Source: an uncultured Prevotella sp. (GTDB lineage Bacteria; Bacteroidota; Bacteroidia; Bacteroidales; Bacteroidaceae). Taken from it: a stretch of 35,827 nt of DNA. Positions 8,075-15,553 of the stretch are shown one piece after another. The notes under the pieces are model-generated. The model was not told the origin of the DNA and searched no databases. It was given only the letters and a program-made list of their open reading frames with translations. The position numbers and the translations under genes are program-made. The stretch's first letter is position 1. Every line of letters starts with the position of its first letter. The stretch is from positions 1 through 35,827 of the forward strand of contig URER01000025.1 in assembly GCA_900547005.1 (NCBI GenBank), given 5' to 3'.

Positions 8075-9049
8075 ATGAGAAAGACAACCGTACTGATGCT
8101 ATTGCTTGTCATGGCAATAGCCGCTAATGCAAGAGGCAAATATGACAATACCGACACGCTCGTAGTGGCCCGCGATGGCAGCGGGGAGTTCCGCACAGTG
8201 GGCGAAGCCGTTGAGGTGTGCCGCGCGTTCATGGAATACCGCAAGGTGATATTCGTGAAGAAAGGCACTTACAAGGAGAAAGTCATCGTGCCGTCATGGC
8301 TCACCAACATCGAAATCATAGGCGAAAGCCGCGACAACACCATCATCACCTACGACGACCACGCCAACATCAAGAGCTCGGAAACGGGCAAGCCGATGGG
8401 CACTTTCCGCACGTTCACCGTGAAAGTGGAGGGTAGCGACATCACATTCCGCGACATCACGATAGAAAACAACGCCGAGAAACTCGGTCAGGCAGTGGCT
8501 TTGCACACGGAGGGCGACCGCCTGAAGTTCATAAACTGCCGTTTCCTCGGCAATCAAGACACTGTATATACCGGTGTGGCAGGCACGCGGCTGCTTTTCA
8601 AGGACTGCTATATCGACGGCACAACCGACTTTATCTTCGGCCCGGCCACGGCATGGTTTGAGAACTGCGACATCCACAGCAAGGCGGATTCATTCATTAC
8701 CGCAGCCTCGACGCCGCAGAATGTGAAGTACGGCTACATCTTCAACAACTGCCGACTGACCGCCGACGCCGGCATCACTAAGGTGTATCTCGGCCGCCCC
8801 TGGCGCGCATACGCACACACTTTGTTCATGAACTGCACGCTGGGCAGGCACATCGTGGCCGAGGGATGGCGCAACTGGAAGGACTATCACGACCCGGCTG
8901 CCGAGGGAATAGTGCGATATATGGAATACAACAACCGCGGCGAAGGAGCCGGTACAAGTCAACGCGTGGGCTGGAGCAGGATTCTGTCGAAGAAAGAGGC
9001 TACGAAGATAACATCGCAAGAGGTGCTTGGAGAATGGAGTAGTCAGTAG
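8075..9049 (+). CDS. Secreted pectinesterase (carbohydrate esterase family 8)
   Basis: This enzyme removes methyl esters from pectin, releasing methanol and polygalacturonate. The 324-residue product starts with a signal peptide (about 1-19, ending AIAANA), so it acts in the periplasm or outside. CE8 hallmarks are all present: GSGEFRTVGEAV (35-46), GQAVAL with Q139, GNQDTVYTG with Q161 and D162, DFIFG with D185, and YLGRPWRAYAHT with R241. The frame is open to 7985, but the extra 30 residues would precede the signal peptide, so ATG 8075 is used. No susC/susD or other pectin genes are nearby, so it is a lone CE8 gene rather than part of a visible polysaccharide locus. Whether it is co-transcribed with rel is unclear. 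Confidence 0.95.
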   Translation: MRKTTVLMLLLVMAIAANARGKYDNTDTLVVARDGSGEFRTVGEAVEVCRAFMEYRKVIFVKKGTYKEKVIVPSWLTNIEIIGESRDNTIITYDDHANIKSSETGKPMGTFRTFTVKVEGSDITFRDITIENNAEKLGQAVALHTEGDRLKFINCRFLGNQDTVYTGVAGTRLLFKDCYIDGTTDFIFGPATAWFENCDIHSKADSFITAASTPQNVKYGYIFNNCRLTADAGITKVYLGRPWRAYAHTLFMNCTLGRHIVAEGWRNWKDYHDPAAEGIVRYMEYNNRGEGAGTSQRVGWSRILSKKEATKITSQEVLGEWSSQ

Positions 9050-9064
9050 ACAGGAGTTCGGAAA

Positions 9065-9076
9065 TTCAGACAATAG
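9065..9076. repeat. Dispersed word TTCAGACAATAG
   Basis: This 12-nt word follows CAGGAGTTC just after the pectinesterase stop. Related words occur at 30-44 and, inverted, at 1610-1624. It is probably a remnant of the same hairpin-type intergenic repeat. Confidence 0.4.
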
Positions 9077-9122
9077 TTTTGCAGGGCAGACCACGCATTG
9101 TGAAAACTGACTTACCAACAAT

Positions 9123-9254
9123 CAGTACCAAAGCCCGAAATACTCTGGTACTAAAGCCAAAATACTCAAGTAATCAGGCCTGAATTACTCGAGTACTAAG
9201 CCCAAATTACTCCGGTACTAAAGCCCAAATACTCCGGTATTGTGCCATAGTACT
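9123..9254. repeat. Tandem array of six degenerate ~22-nt units
   Basis: Units begin at 9123, 9145, 9167, 9190, 9212 and 9234 and are 21-23 nt long. The general form is CnRGTACT, then AAAGCCC, then AAATACT. Unit joints create small palindromes, for example TACTCGAGTA at 9186-9195, and the third unit holds the palindrome CAGGCCTG. Unlike CRISPR there are no unique spacers. It occupies the gap between pectinesterase and mnmA, about 80 bp upstream of the likely mnmA promoter. Its function is unknown. Confidence 0.85.
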
Positions 9255-9330
9255 ATGCGACTTGGCTTATGGGAGCGTTACAATGAAAAGATTGGCAGCA
9301 CGTTCGGTGCGTTATATCCAAAGTTTTTCG

Positions 9331-9338
9331 TAACTTTG
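9331..9338 (+). promoter_or_regulatory. Putative mnmA promoter, -7 element
   Basis: TAACTTTG matches TAnnTTTG and lies about 95 bp upstream of the mnmA ATG. No convincing TTTG box is visible 20 bp upstream, so the assignment rests on the -7 element and on position. Confidence 0.5.
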
Positions 9339-9433
9339 TGTTTGATTAACCCCAATGGCGGGGAATTGCGAACGGCAAATCAGAGGATGCTGGTTTGCCT
9401 TATTCCGTCTGCTATTAATAAAGAAAAAATCTG

Positions 9434-10510
9434 ATGAACATCGAAGAAATAAAGGACAAGAAGATTGCCGTGCTGCTCTCAGGAGGCGTAGACAGCTCGG
9501 TGGTGGTATATGAGTTTGCACGATTGGGGCTGCATCCCGACTGCTTCTACATAAAAATCGGACCGGAGGAGCAGGAGGAATGGGATTGCTCGAGCGAGGA
9601 AGACCTGGAGATGGCTACTGCCGTGGCGGCACGGTATGGCTGCAAATTGCAGGTCATCGACTGCCACAGGGAGTACTGGGAGCAGGTAACGCAATACACG
9701 ATGGACAAGGTGAAAGCCGGATTCACGCCCAACCCCGACGTGATGTGCAACCGTCTGATTAAGTTCGGAGCCTTCCACGAGAAGGCGGGCAAGGACTACG
9801 ACCTCATAGCCACGGGACATTATGCGCAGACGGAATGGATAGACGGGAAGAAATGGCTCACAACAAGCCCCGACCCGGTGAAGGACCAGACCGATTTCTT
9901 AGCGCAGATATACGATTGGCAACTACAGAAAGCATTGTTTCCGATAGGTCATTACATGAAGGACGAGGTGCGCGAGATTGCCGAACGCGAGCATCTGATA
10001 AACGCGAAACGCAAAGATTCGCAGGGCATCTGTTTCCTCGGAAAAATCAATTACAACGACTATATCCGCCGCTATTTAGGCGAACGTCCCGGCAAGGTGG
10101 TTGAGCTGGAGACGGGAAAGGTGATTGGTGAGCACAAGGGGCTTTGGTTTCACACGATAGGTCAGCGTCGCGGACTCGGTTTCGGCGGCGGACCGTGGTT
10201 TGTCGTGAAGAAAGACGTAACGGAAAACGTTCTTTACGTAAGCAAAGGCTACGACCCTAAGACGGCATACAAGAAAGATTTTAAGGTGCACGACTTTCAT
10301 TTCCTGACCGAGGAGGTGGCTATGGAGAGCGTAACATTCAAAATAAGGCACACGCCCGACTGCTATGCGGCGCGCATGGAACGCAACGACGACGGCACAT
10401 ACACGGTGCATGGTGAAAAGGAAATACACGGTGTGGCACCCGGTCAGTTCTGCGTTGTCTATGACGAAGAGCACCACCGCTGTTTCGGCAGTGGAGAAAT
10501 CACGTTGTAA
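9434..10510 (+). CDS. mnmA: tRNA-specific 2-thiouridylase MnmA
   Basis: MnmA puts sulfur on C2 of the wobble uridine in tRNAs for Lys, Glu and Gln, using ATP and a persulfide carried by the sulfur relay. The 358-residue product has the PP-loop SGGVDSS at 16-22, the first catalytic cysteine C105 in NPDVMCNRLIKFG, and the second, C200, in GICFLGKINY. A GQRRGLGFGGG segment and a C-terminal beta-barrel region ending in GVAPGQFCVVYD complete the family pattern. The first domain has a slightly long acidic insert (GPEEQEEWDCSSEEDLEM). Bacteroidales often carry two MnmA paralogues, and I cannot tell which this is. It ends 7 bp from the stop of the convergent YihY gene, with no obvious terminator between. 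Confidence 0.95.
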   Translation: MNIEEIKDKKIAVLLSGGVDSSVVVYEFARLGLHPDCFYIKIGPEEQEEWDCSSEEDLEMATAVAARYGCKLQVIDCHREYWEQVTQYTMDKVKAGFTPNPDVMCNRLIKFGAFHEKAGKDYDLIATGHYAQTEWIDGKKWLTTSPDPVKDQTDFLAQIYDWQLQKALFPIGHYMKDEVREIAEREHLINAKRKDSQGICFLGKINYNDYIRRYLGERPGKVVELETGKVIGEHKGLWFHTIGQRRGLGFGGGPWFVVKKDVTENVLYVSKGYDPKTAYKKDFKVHDFHFLTEEVAMESVTFKIRHTPDCYAARMERNDDGTYTVHGEKEIHGVAPGQFCVVYDEEHHRCFGSGEITL

Positions 10511-10517
10511 CGAGGTT

Positions 10518-11852
10518 TCAGAAATTAGTAAGATTCTTTATCGGCACATCCTTGAGAGCATCTAAATAAGTTTCGCGTGAGGCGCAAATGGCCTCAAGAA
10601 TGTCGGGAGAAACATAATCGCGGACATGGAAATCTATGCTCCGCGTTTTTTTATGCGAATATATTTCTAAAAGTTCCACCATCTTGCCCACAGTGATATT
10701 GGCGATGTCCTGAGCCGGCTGGAACATCGTTTCCTGCTCGTTGGTGCTTCCGCTGTTCTCGGTTATGAGGTTTACCGCTATGAGAACATACAGCAAATCT
10801 TTCGTAATACGAATCGGAATGCCTGTTATCTCGGCCAGTTCCATAGCCGTGTAGGGGCGTTGCCCGTCGGCGAAACGGCGGCAGATAGCACTCAGCAAGA
10901 CTGCACTCATGGCGAGACGGCGCTCGTGGCTCAGGTCTTCGGTACTGACGAGGAACGCGTAATGATCCATGTACTGGTTCATATAGCTCAGTTCGGCACA
11001 GAAAAGGCATATATACCAAGAGGCGAGTATCCAGAGCATGAACAGTGGCAGAGCTGCGAATGAGCCGTAAATGGCATTATAGCTGGTGAGGAATATTTGG
11101 CTGTGGATGTAGAAGAACTGCAAGAGGAGCATGGCTACGCCGGCGATGGTACCCGGTACGACGGCCTTAGAGAACTTCACTTTCGTGTTTGGCATGAAGA
11201 CATAAAGGCTCGTGAAGACTCCCGACATGAGTACGAAAGTAAGCAGTTTGATGAAGAAACGGGTGGCGGAACTGAGCAGGAAGTAGGCCTCAAAATGTCG
11301 GGCGATGGTATATATAAAGATGTTGAAGCCGGAAATAATGATTATTCCGACAGGAACGAAAAACAACAGAGCCGTATAGTCGATGATGACTCGTGCCGGC
11401 GAACGTTTCTCTTTCACCTGCCAGATGTCATTGAAGACTATCTCGACGTTATTGATAAGCGACAGGACGCTGTAAAGCATGAATACCAAGCCGATTCCGA
11501 TGATGATTCCGCTTTTGGCATGTGCGAGGTATGACTGTGCGAAATCGATGATGGCGGTAGCTGCCTGAGGCTGGCTTTCAAGGGCGGTACGCAGGGATTG
11601 CTCAATGTAATCGTCAAGTCCGAAGCCTCGCGCCACAGCAAAGATCACGGCGGCAACGGGTACGATGGCGAGCATGGTGCTGAAAGCGAGCGATGAGGCA
11701 TAGTTGAAATGGCCGCGCTCAATGAAGAATCGTACCGCAAGATAGAACTTACGGATGCAATCGAGCAAGAAGAGCGACGGGCGTTTTTTGTCGTCTTCGG
11801 CGATTTTCCATATCCCTACATTCAGGAAATGCTTAATCCTGGCTATCTTCAT
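10518..11852 (-). CDS. YihY/BrkB family inner-membrane protein
   Basis: This is a polytopic membrane protein of a family whose function is not settled (once annotated ribonuclease BN). The 444-residue product has the family core of about six hydrophobic segments between residues 50 and 310, including NYASSLAFSTMLAIVPVAAV, LYSVLSLINNVEIVFNDIW, and the segments around VVPGTIAGVAMLLLQ and AIYGSFAALPLFMLWI. A soluble C-terminal region of about 130 residues follows, resembling a winged-helix-like tail (TAMELAEITGIPIRITKDLL). ATG at 11852 is chosen over an upstream in-frame start. It lies 20 bp inside the 3' end of the HAD gene, so translation is probably coupled. The overlap places it in the HAD operon. 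Confidence 0.9.
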   Translation of the reverse strand: MKIARIKHFLNVGIWKIAEDDKKRPSLFLLDCIRKFYLAVRFFIERGHFNYASSLAFSTMLAIVPVAAVIFAVARGFGLDDYIEQSLRTALESQPQAATAIIDFAQSYLAHAKSGIIIGIGLVFMLYSVLSLINNVEIVFNDIWQVKEKRSPARVIIDYTALLFFVPVGIIIISGFNIFIYTIARHFEAYFLLSSATRFFIKLLTFVLMSGVFTSLYVFMPNTKVKFSKAVVPGTIAGVAMLLLQFFYIHSQIFLTSYNAIYGSFAALPLFMLWILASWYICLFCAELSYMNQYMDHYAFLVSTEDLSHERRLAMSAVLLSAICRRFADGQRPYTAMELAEITGIPIRITKDLLYVLIAVNLITENSGSTNEQETMFQPAQDIANITVGKMVELLEIYSHKKTRSIDFHVRDYVSPDILEAICASRETYLDALKDVPIKNLTNF

Positions 11853-12849
11853 CCCACAACATCGGTCTTTCGTCAATATGCATATAGGCGTTCTGATTCA
11901 CCTTCCTATACTTATTGGCGAGTTCCAGCAGTTTTTCAAACTTCTCTATTCGGTTCTCCGGCATATTGCCGCGAGCCTTCATTTTCTTATTATACTTAAT
12001 CCAATTCAGCATCAGATGGTCTTCGACGCGGTGCTTGGAAGGCCTCCGCTTGAACCTTTCCATGTAGTCCATGATTTCCTGACACTTCGCATTCCAGGCT
12101 TCTTCAAACACATTTGCCGGCGGAACAAGCTCTTTCCAAGCCGCTCCAAACTCACTCATAGAAGTGAAAACGAGATTAGCACCTTCGTTGGCAAGAGCCT
12201 CATCGGGCAAAGGTCCGGTATTGACACCTACGGTAAAGATTTTCGCGGCCACTCCGGCACGCACTCCGAGAGGCGCGTTTTCAATGACAATCGCGTTCCA
12301 CGGCTTCATATCTCCAAACATTTCCAACCCCATGAGATATGGGTCGGGGGCCGGTTTGCCTCGTTTCACGTCGTATGCGGTAACAACCTTATCTTCATCC
12401 ACAAGGCCTTTGAAGTCTTCCAAGATTCGTTTTATCAACGGTCTCTGACCGCTTCCCGTTACAACCCCTATCCTCAAACCGCTTTTCTGCATCTTTCTCA
12501 TCAACGGTTTCACGCCACGCATAACCTTAGCCGTGGGCATCAAGCCGAACTCATGCGTCTTCTCGTCATACATTTCCTGCGCTTCGGCCTCGCTGATGTC
12601 CTTTCCCAACTGCTCTTTCACCATTATACGGATTGTGTCCACACCTCGCTGGCCTTCCGTCGCGTATGCATCTTCGGCCGTCATGGTAAGTCCGAACTTC
12701 TTCATTGACTTCTGCCAGGCCACGGAATGATTGGGCATTGAGTCTAAAAGAACACCGTCCATATCGAAAAGTGCTACTTTCGGCTCAAATTTCTCAAAGC
12801 CGTTATCGTCAAGGTACTTTTGTATAATTGTGGGAAAACTCTTTTTCAT
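11833..12849 (-). CDS. HAD family phosphatase with C-terminal helicase-associated-like domain
   Basis: The first ~235 of 338 residues form a HAD superfamily subfamily I hydrolase resembling beta-phosphoglucomutase/phosphatases: nucleophile motif FDMDGVLLDSM (D29, acid/base D31), VVTGSG near 130, KRGKPAPDPYL near 162, and the acidic motif IVIENAPLGVRAG near 188. The last ~90 residues are unusual. From W252 they show the spacing of a helicase-associated (HA, PF03457-like) domain: W, then PSK, then LNWIKYNKKMKARG, then NRIEKFEKLL. Typical HADs of this group end near 220-240 residues. ATG 12849 (MKKSFPTII) is used because upstream in-frame residues do not look coding. The substrate is unknown. 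Its 3' end overlaps the YihY gene. Confidence 0.88.
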   Translation of the reverse strand: MKKSFPTIIQKYLDDNGFEKFEPKVALFDMDGVLLDSMPNHSVAWQKSMKKFGLTMTAEDAYATEGQRGVDTIRIMVKEQLGKDISEAEAQEMYDEKTHEFGLMPTAKVMRGVKPLMRKMQKSGLRIGVVTGSGQRPLIKRILEDFKGLVDEDKVVTAYDVKRGKPAPDPYLMGLEMFGDMKPWNAIVIENAPLGVRAGVAAKIFTVGVNTGPLPDEALANEGANLVFTSMSEFGAAWKELVPPANVFEEAWNAKCQEIMDYMERFKRRPSKHRVEDHLMLNWIKYNKKMKARGNMPENRIEKFEKLLELANKYRKVNQNAYMHIDERPMLWDEDSQD

Positions 12850-12931
12850 GCAGTTAAAATAATTATATAAAATAGGAATCGCAAGTGTATTAAGTGGCAA
12901 CTGTAAGCGTATTAAACGGATATATAAAACA

Positions 12932-12983
12932 GAAACCGCAGGCTTCTTAGGGCAGAATCCTCCCATACGAAGTCTACGGTTTC
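12932..12983 (-). terminator. Terminator downstream of pgi
   Basis: Arms 12932-12946 and 12969-12983 pair over 15 positions with one G-U pair and one mismatch on the - strand transcript. They are followed there by a U-rich stretch (TGTTTTATATA). It lies 11 bp past the pgi stop and is a good intrinsic terminator candidate, separating pgi from the HAD gene. Confidence 0.75.
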
Positions 12984-12993
12984 ATGTGTATTT

Positions 12994-14352
12994 TTATGCC
13001 TCTGATGCGAGTCTTTCCTGTATTGCCTTGCTCTCAGCCTCATAACCGGGCTTGTTGAGCAGCGCAAACATATTCTTCTTGTAAGCCTCAACACCCGGCT
13101 GGTTGAACGGATTAACGCCCAGCACATTGCCGCTGATGCCACAAGCAATCTCGAAGAAGTAAATCATCTGGCCGATATAATACTCGCTGAGTTCCGGAAC
13201 GCTGATGCGGATATTCGGAACGCCACCGTCTACGTGAGCGAGACGTGTTCCCAACTCAGCCATCTTGTTCACTTCGTCAACGCGCTTGCCTGCGAGGAAG
13301 TTCAATCCGTCGAGGTTCTCATCGTCGTTCGGGAACAGCAGAGTTGAATTTGGCTTCTCAACGCTTATCACAGTCTCGAAGATTGTGCGCTCGCCTTCCT
13401 GAATCCACTGACCCATTGAGTGCAAGTCGGTTGTGAAATCGCATGATGCAGGGAAGATGCCCTTATTATCCTTACCCTCGCTCTCTCCGTAGAGCTGCTT
13501 CCACCACTCACTGATGTAATGCAGTTTCGGCTGATAGTTCACCATGATTTCAATCTTCTTGCCGGCCTTGTCGTAGAGTCCGTTGCGCACGGCAGCATAC
13601 TGTGCGGCGATATTCTCAGCAAAAGGAACATCCTTTCCACACGCTTTCTCCATGCTCTGAGCACCCTCTACGAGTGCCTTGATATCGTAACCGGCGCACG
13701 CGATAGGCAGCAATCCAACCGGAGTGAGTACTGAGAAACGGCCACCCACATTGTCCGGGATTATGAAAGACTTGTAGCCTTCCTTGTCTGCACACGTTCT
13801 TGCAGCACCCTTCTTAGCGTCTGTAACTGCAACGATAACATCCTTAGCAGTCTCTTTGCCCATCTGCTCCTCGCATTGCTTCTTCAACAAGCGGAAAGTA
13901 AGGGCTGTCTCGGTTGTCGTTCCCGACTTAGAGATATTGATAACACCGAACTTCTTGTTCTTCAAATAGGTTGTCAGCTCCGACAGGTAGTCCTCACCGA
14001 TGTTGTTACCTGCGAAGAGAATGGTTGGATTCTTCTTGTCGCCAACGAGCCAAGCGAATGAATTGCCAAGTGCCTCGATAACCGCACGGGCACCGAGATA
14101 GCTACCGCCGATACCTGCAACAACCACAACCTCGCACTTCTCGCGCAGTGTGTTGGCTACAGCCTGCACCTCATCGAGGAATTCCGGAGTGATGCTTGAT
14201 GGCAGATGAAGCCATCCGAGGAAATCATTTCCGGGGCAAGTACCGTTTTCAAGAGCCTCCTGAGCAGCCTTAACTGCCGGCTCATAAGCTGCGATAACGC
14301 CCTCATCAAGGAACTGAGCAGCCTTTGTGATGTCTAAACTAATATTCTTCAT
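12994..14352 (-). CDS. pgi: Glucose-6-phosphate isomerase
   Basis: This enzyme interconverts glucose 6-phosphate and fructose 6-phosphate in glycolysis and gluconeogenesis. The 452-residue product is the compact bacterial form. Recognisable elements are VVVAGIGGSYLGARA (about 76-90), the sugar-phosphate loop NISKSGTTTETALTF near 140, the signature around DNVGGRFSVLTPVGLLP, YGESEGKDNKG containing the catalytic Glu, and GVNPFNQPGVEAYKKNM with the C-terminal catalytic Lys. It lies 71 bp downstream of gpsA on the same strand, so it may share a transcript. A strong hairpin follows its stop. The small gap to gpsA contains AT-rich sequence but no clear consensus promoter. Confidence 0.97.
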   Translation of the reverse strand: MKNISLDITKAAQFLDEGVIAAYEPAVKAAQEALENGTCPGNDFLGWLHLPSSITPEFLDEVQAVANTLREKCEVVVVAGIGGSYLGARAVIEALGNSFAWLVGDKKNPTILFAGNNIGEDYLSELTTYLKNKKFGVINISKSGTTTETALTFRLLKKQCEEQMGKETAKDVIVAVTDAKKGAARTCADKEGYKSFIIPDNVGGRFSVLTPVGLLPIACAGYDIKALVEGAQSMEKACGKDVPFAENIAAQYAAVRNGLYDKAGKKIEIMVNYQPKLHYISEWWKQLYGESEGKDNKGIFPASCDFTTDLHSMGQWIQEGERTIFETVISVEKPNSTLLFPNDDENLDGLNFLAGKRVDEVNKMAELGTRLAHVDGGVPNIRISVPELSEYYIGQMIYFFEIACGISGNVLGVNPFNQPGVEAYKKNMFALLNKPGYEAESKAIQERLASEA

Positions 14353-14423
14353 ATCTACAAATTAAAAACTATTTTATTCTTATATATATATCATTGTAAG
14401 CATTCCGCATGGATTTCTCCACG

Positions 14424-15419
14424 TCAACGGAAGCTGTCGGTAAGCAGTTTTATCTCTATCTGTGGACTAATCCGCTCGTAGAGAATATTATAAACGGCAT
14501 CGAGAATCGGCATATTCACGTGCATCCGGCGGTTGATTTCCTTCATACACTTCGTTCCGAAATATCCCTCGGCAATCATTTCCATCTCTATCTGCGCCGC
14601 CTTCACGTTGTAACCCTTGCCTATCATCGTACCGAACGTGCGGTTGCGGGAAAAGTTCGAGTAGCCCGTTACAAGCAGGTCGCCCAAGTAAACCGAATCT
14701 ATCACGCTCCGTTCTATGGGATGCACGCTCTGCAAGAACCTGTACATCTCCTGTATCGCGTTGGAGATGAGCACCGCCTGAAAGTTGTCTCCGTATTTCA
14801 GGCCGCTGCAAACGCCCGCCGCTATGGCGTAGACGTTCTTCAAAACCGAAGCGTATTCGATGCCAATGACATCGGAACTGATTTTCGTCTTGATGAAATT
14901 GCTTGCCAATATGTCGGTAAACGCCTGCGCCTTGTCGAGGTCGGCACATCCAACGGTGAGATACGACAGCCGTTCCATAGCCACCTCCTCGGCGTGCGAC
15001 GGTCCGCCTATGCAGGCAATGTTCTCGTATGGCACCCCATAGACATGATGGAAATACTCCGAGCACACAAGATTCTCGTCGGGCACGATACCCTTTATCG
15101 CCGTAACGACGAACTTGTCGCGAATCTTCGTCTTCAGTTTCTTCAGATGGTTCTTCAGATATGGCGACGGAGTGACGAATATCAGGGTGTCGTAAGCCTG
15201 CGCAATCTTGTTCAAATCGCTTGAGAAGAAAATCTCATTCACGTCAAACCTCACGCTCGGAATGTACGCCGGGTTGTGCGAAAGACGCTTGAAGTCCTCG
15301 ATACGGTCATCCCGGCGCATATACCAACCGATGTGATGGGTGTGCCCCACCACAATCTTAGCTATCGCCGTAGCCCAGCTTCCGCCTCCGATTATCGCTA
15401 TCTTACCACAGTCAAACAT
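14424..15419 (-). CDS. gpsA: Glycerol-3-phosphate dehydrogenase [NAD(P)+]
   Basis: GpsA reduces dihydroxyacetone phosphate to sn-glycerol 3-phosphate, the backbone of phospholipids. The 331-residue product has an N-terminal Rossmann fold, IAIIGGGSWATAIAKI, with the dinucleotide-binding glycines; the FVTPSPYLKNHL region; the IKGI motif; IGGPSHAEEVA; and the catalytic Lys in IEYASVLKNVYAIAAG. The frame stays open to 15530, but those codons fall in a purine/pyrimidine hairpin, so ATG 15419 (MFDCGKIAII) is the start. It lies between lysS and pgi, all on the - strand. No consensus promoter is visible directly upstream, so read-through from lysS is possible despite the hairpin. Confidence 0.95.
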   Translation of the reverse strand: MFDCGKIAIIGGGSWATAIAKIVVGHTHHIGWYMRRDDRIEDFKRLSHNPAYIPSVRFDVNEIFFSSDLNKIAQAYDTLIFVTPSPYLKNHLKKLKTKIRDKFVVTAIKGIVPDENLVCSEYFHHVYGVPYENIACIGGPSHAEEVAMERLSYLTVGCADLDKAQAFTDILASNFIKTKISSDVIGIEYASVLKNVYAIAAGVCSGLKYGDNFQAVLISNAIQEMYRFLQSVHPIERSVIDSVYLGDLLVTGYSNFSRNRTFGTMIGKGYNVKAAQIEMEMIAEGYFGTKCMKEINRRMHVNMPILDAVYNILYERISPQIEIKLLTDSFR

Positions 15420-15435
15420 TCTTCTTTGAAATGAA

Positions 15436-15553
15436 GAATGAAGAATGAAGAGTGAAGAATCCTTTAAATGAAGAAGTTTGCCGATCAGACATAACACACA
15501 ATGCTGTCTGTCCGTTAGGCTATTCTTCATTCTTCACTCTTCATTCTTCATTC
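15436..15553. repeat. Long GA/CT hairpin at the lysS 3' end
   Basis: Bases 15436-15460 and 15529-15553 are perfect inverted repeats of 25 bp built from GAAGAATGAAGAGTGAAGAAT-type sequence. The 68-nt loop includes a further inner stem, CAGACA with TGTCTG (about 15487-15511). The right arm covers the lysS stop codon and its last Glu codon. It could act as a terminator or 3'-end stabiliser, though there is no T-tract. It belongs to the class also seen at 1549-1640, 27788-27883 and 33722-33828. Confidence 0.9.

Noticed and set aside
9123..9254. CRISPR array
   Set aside because: Units are contiguous, about 22 nt, degenerate, and have no unique spacers; no cas genes are present.
12362..12373. parS-like GTTTCACGT within the HAD gene
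   Set aside because: Only half of the 16-bp palindrome matches, and it lies inside a coding region far from parAB.
14409..15224. 271-residue + strand frame opposite gpsA
   Set aside because: Antisense shadow of gpsA; no domain, and gpsA has full family motifs.
15420..15530. N-terminal extension of gpsA
   Set aside because: The extra codons fall entirely in a purine/pyrimidine hairpin, and the Rossmann fold starts at the internal Met.
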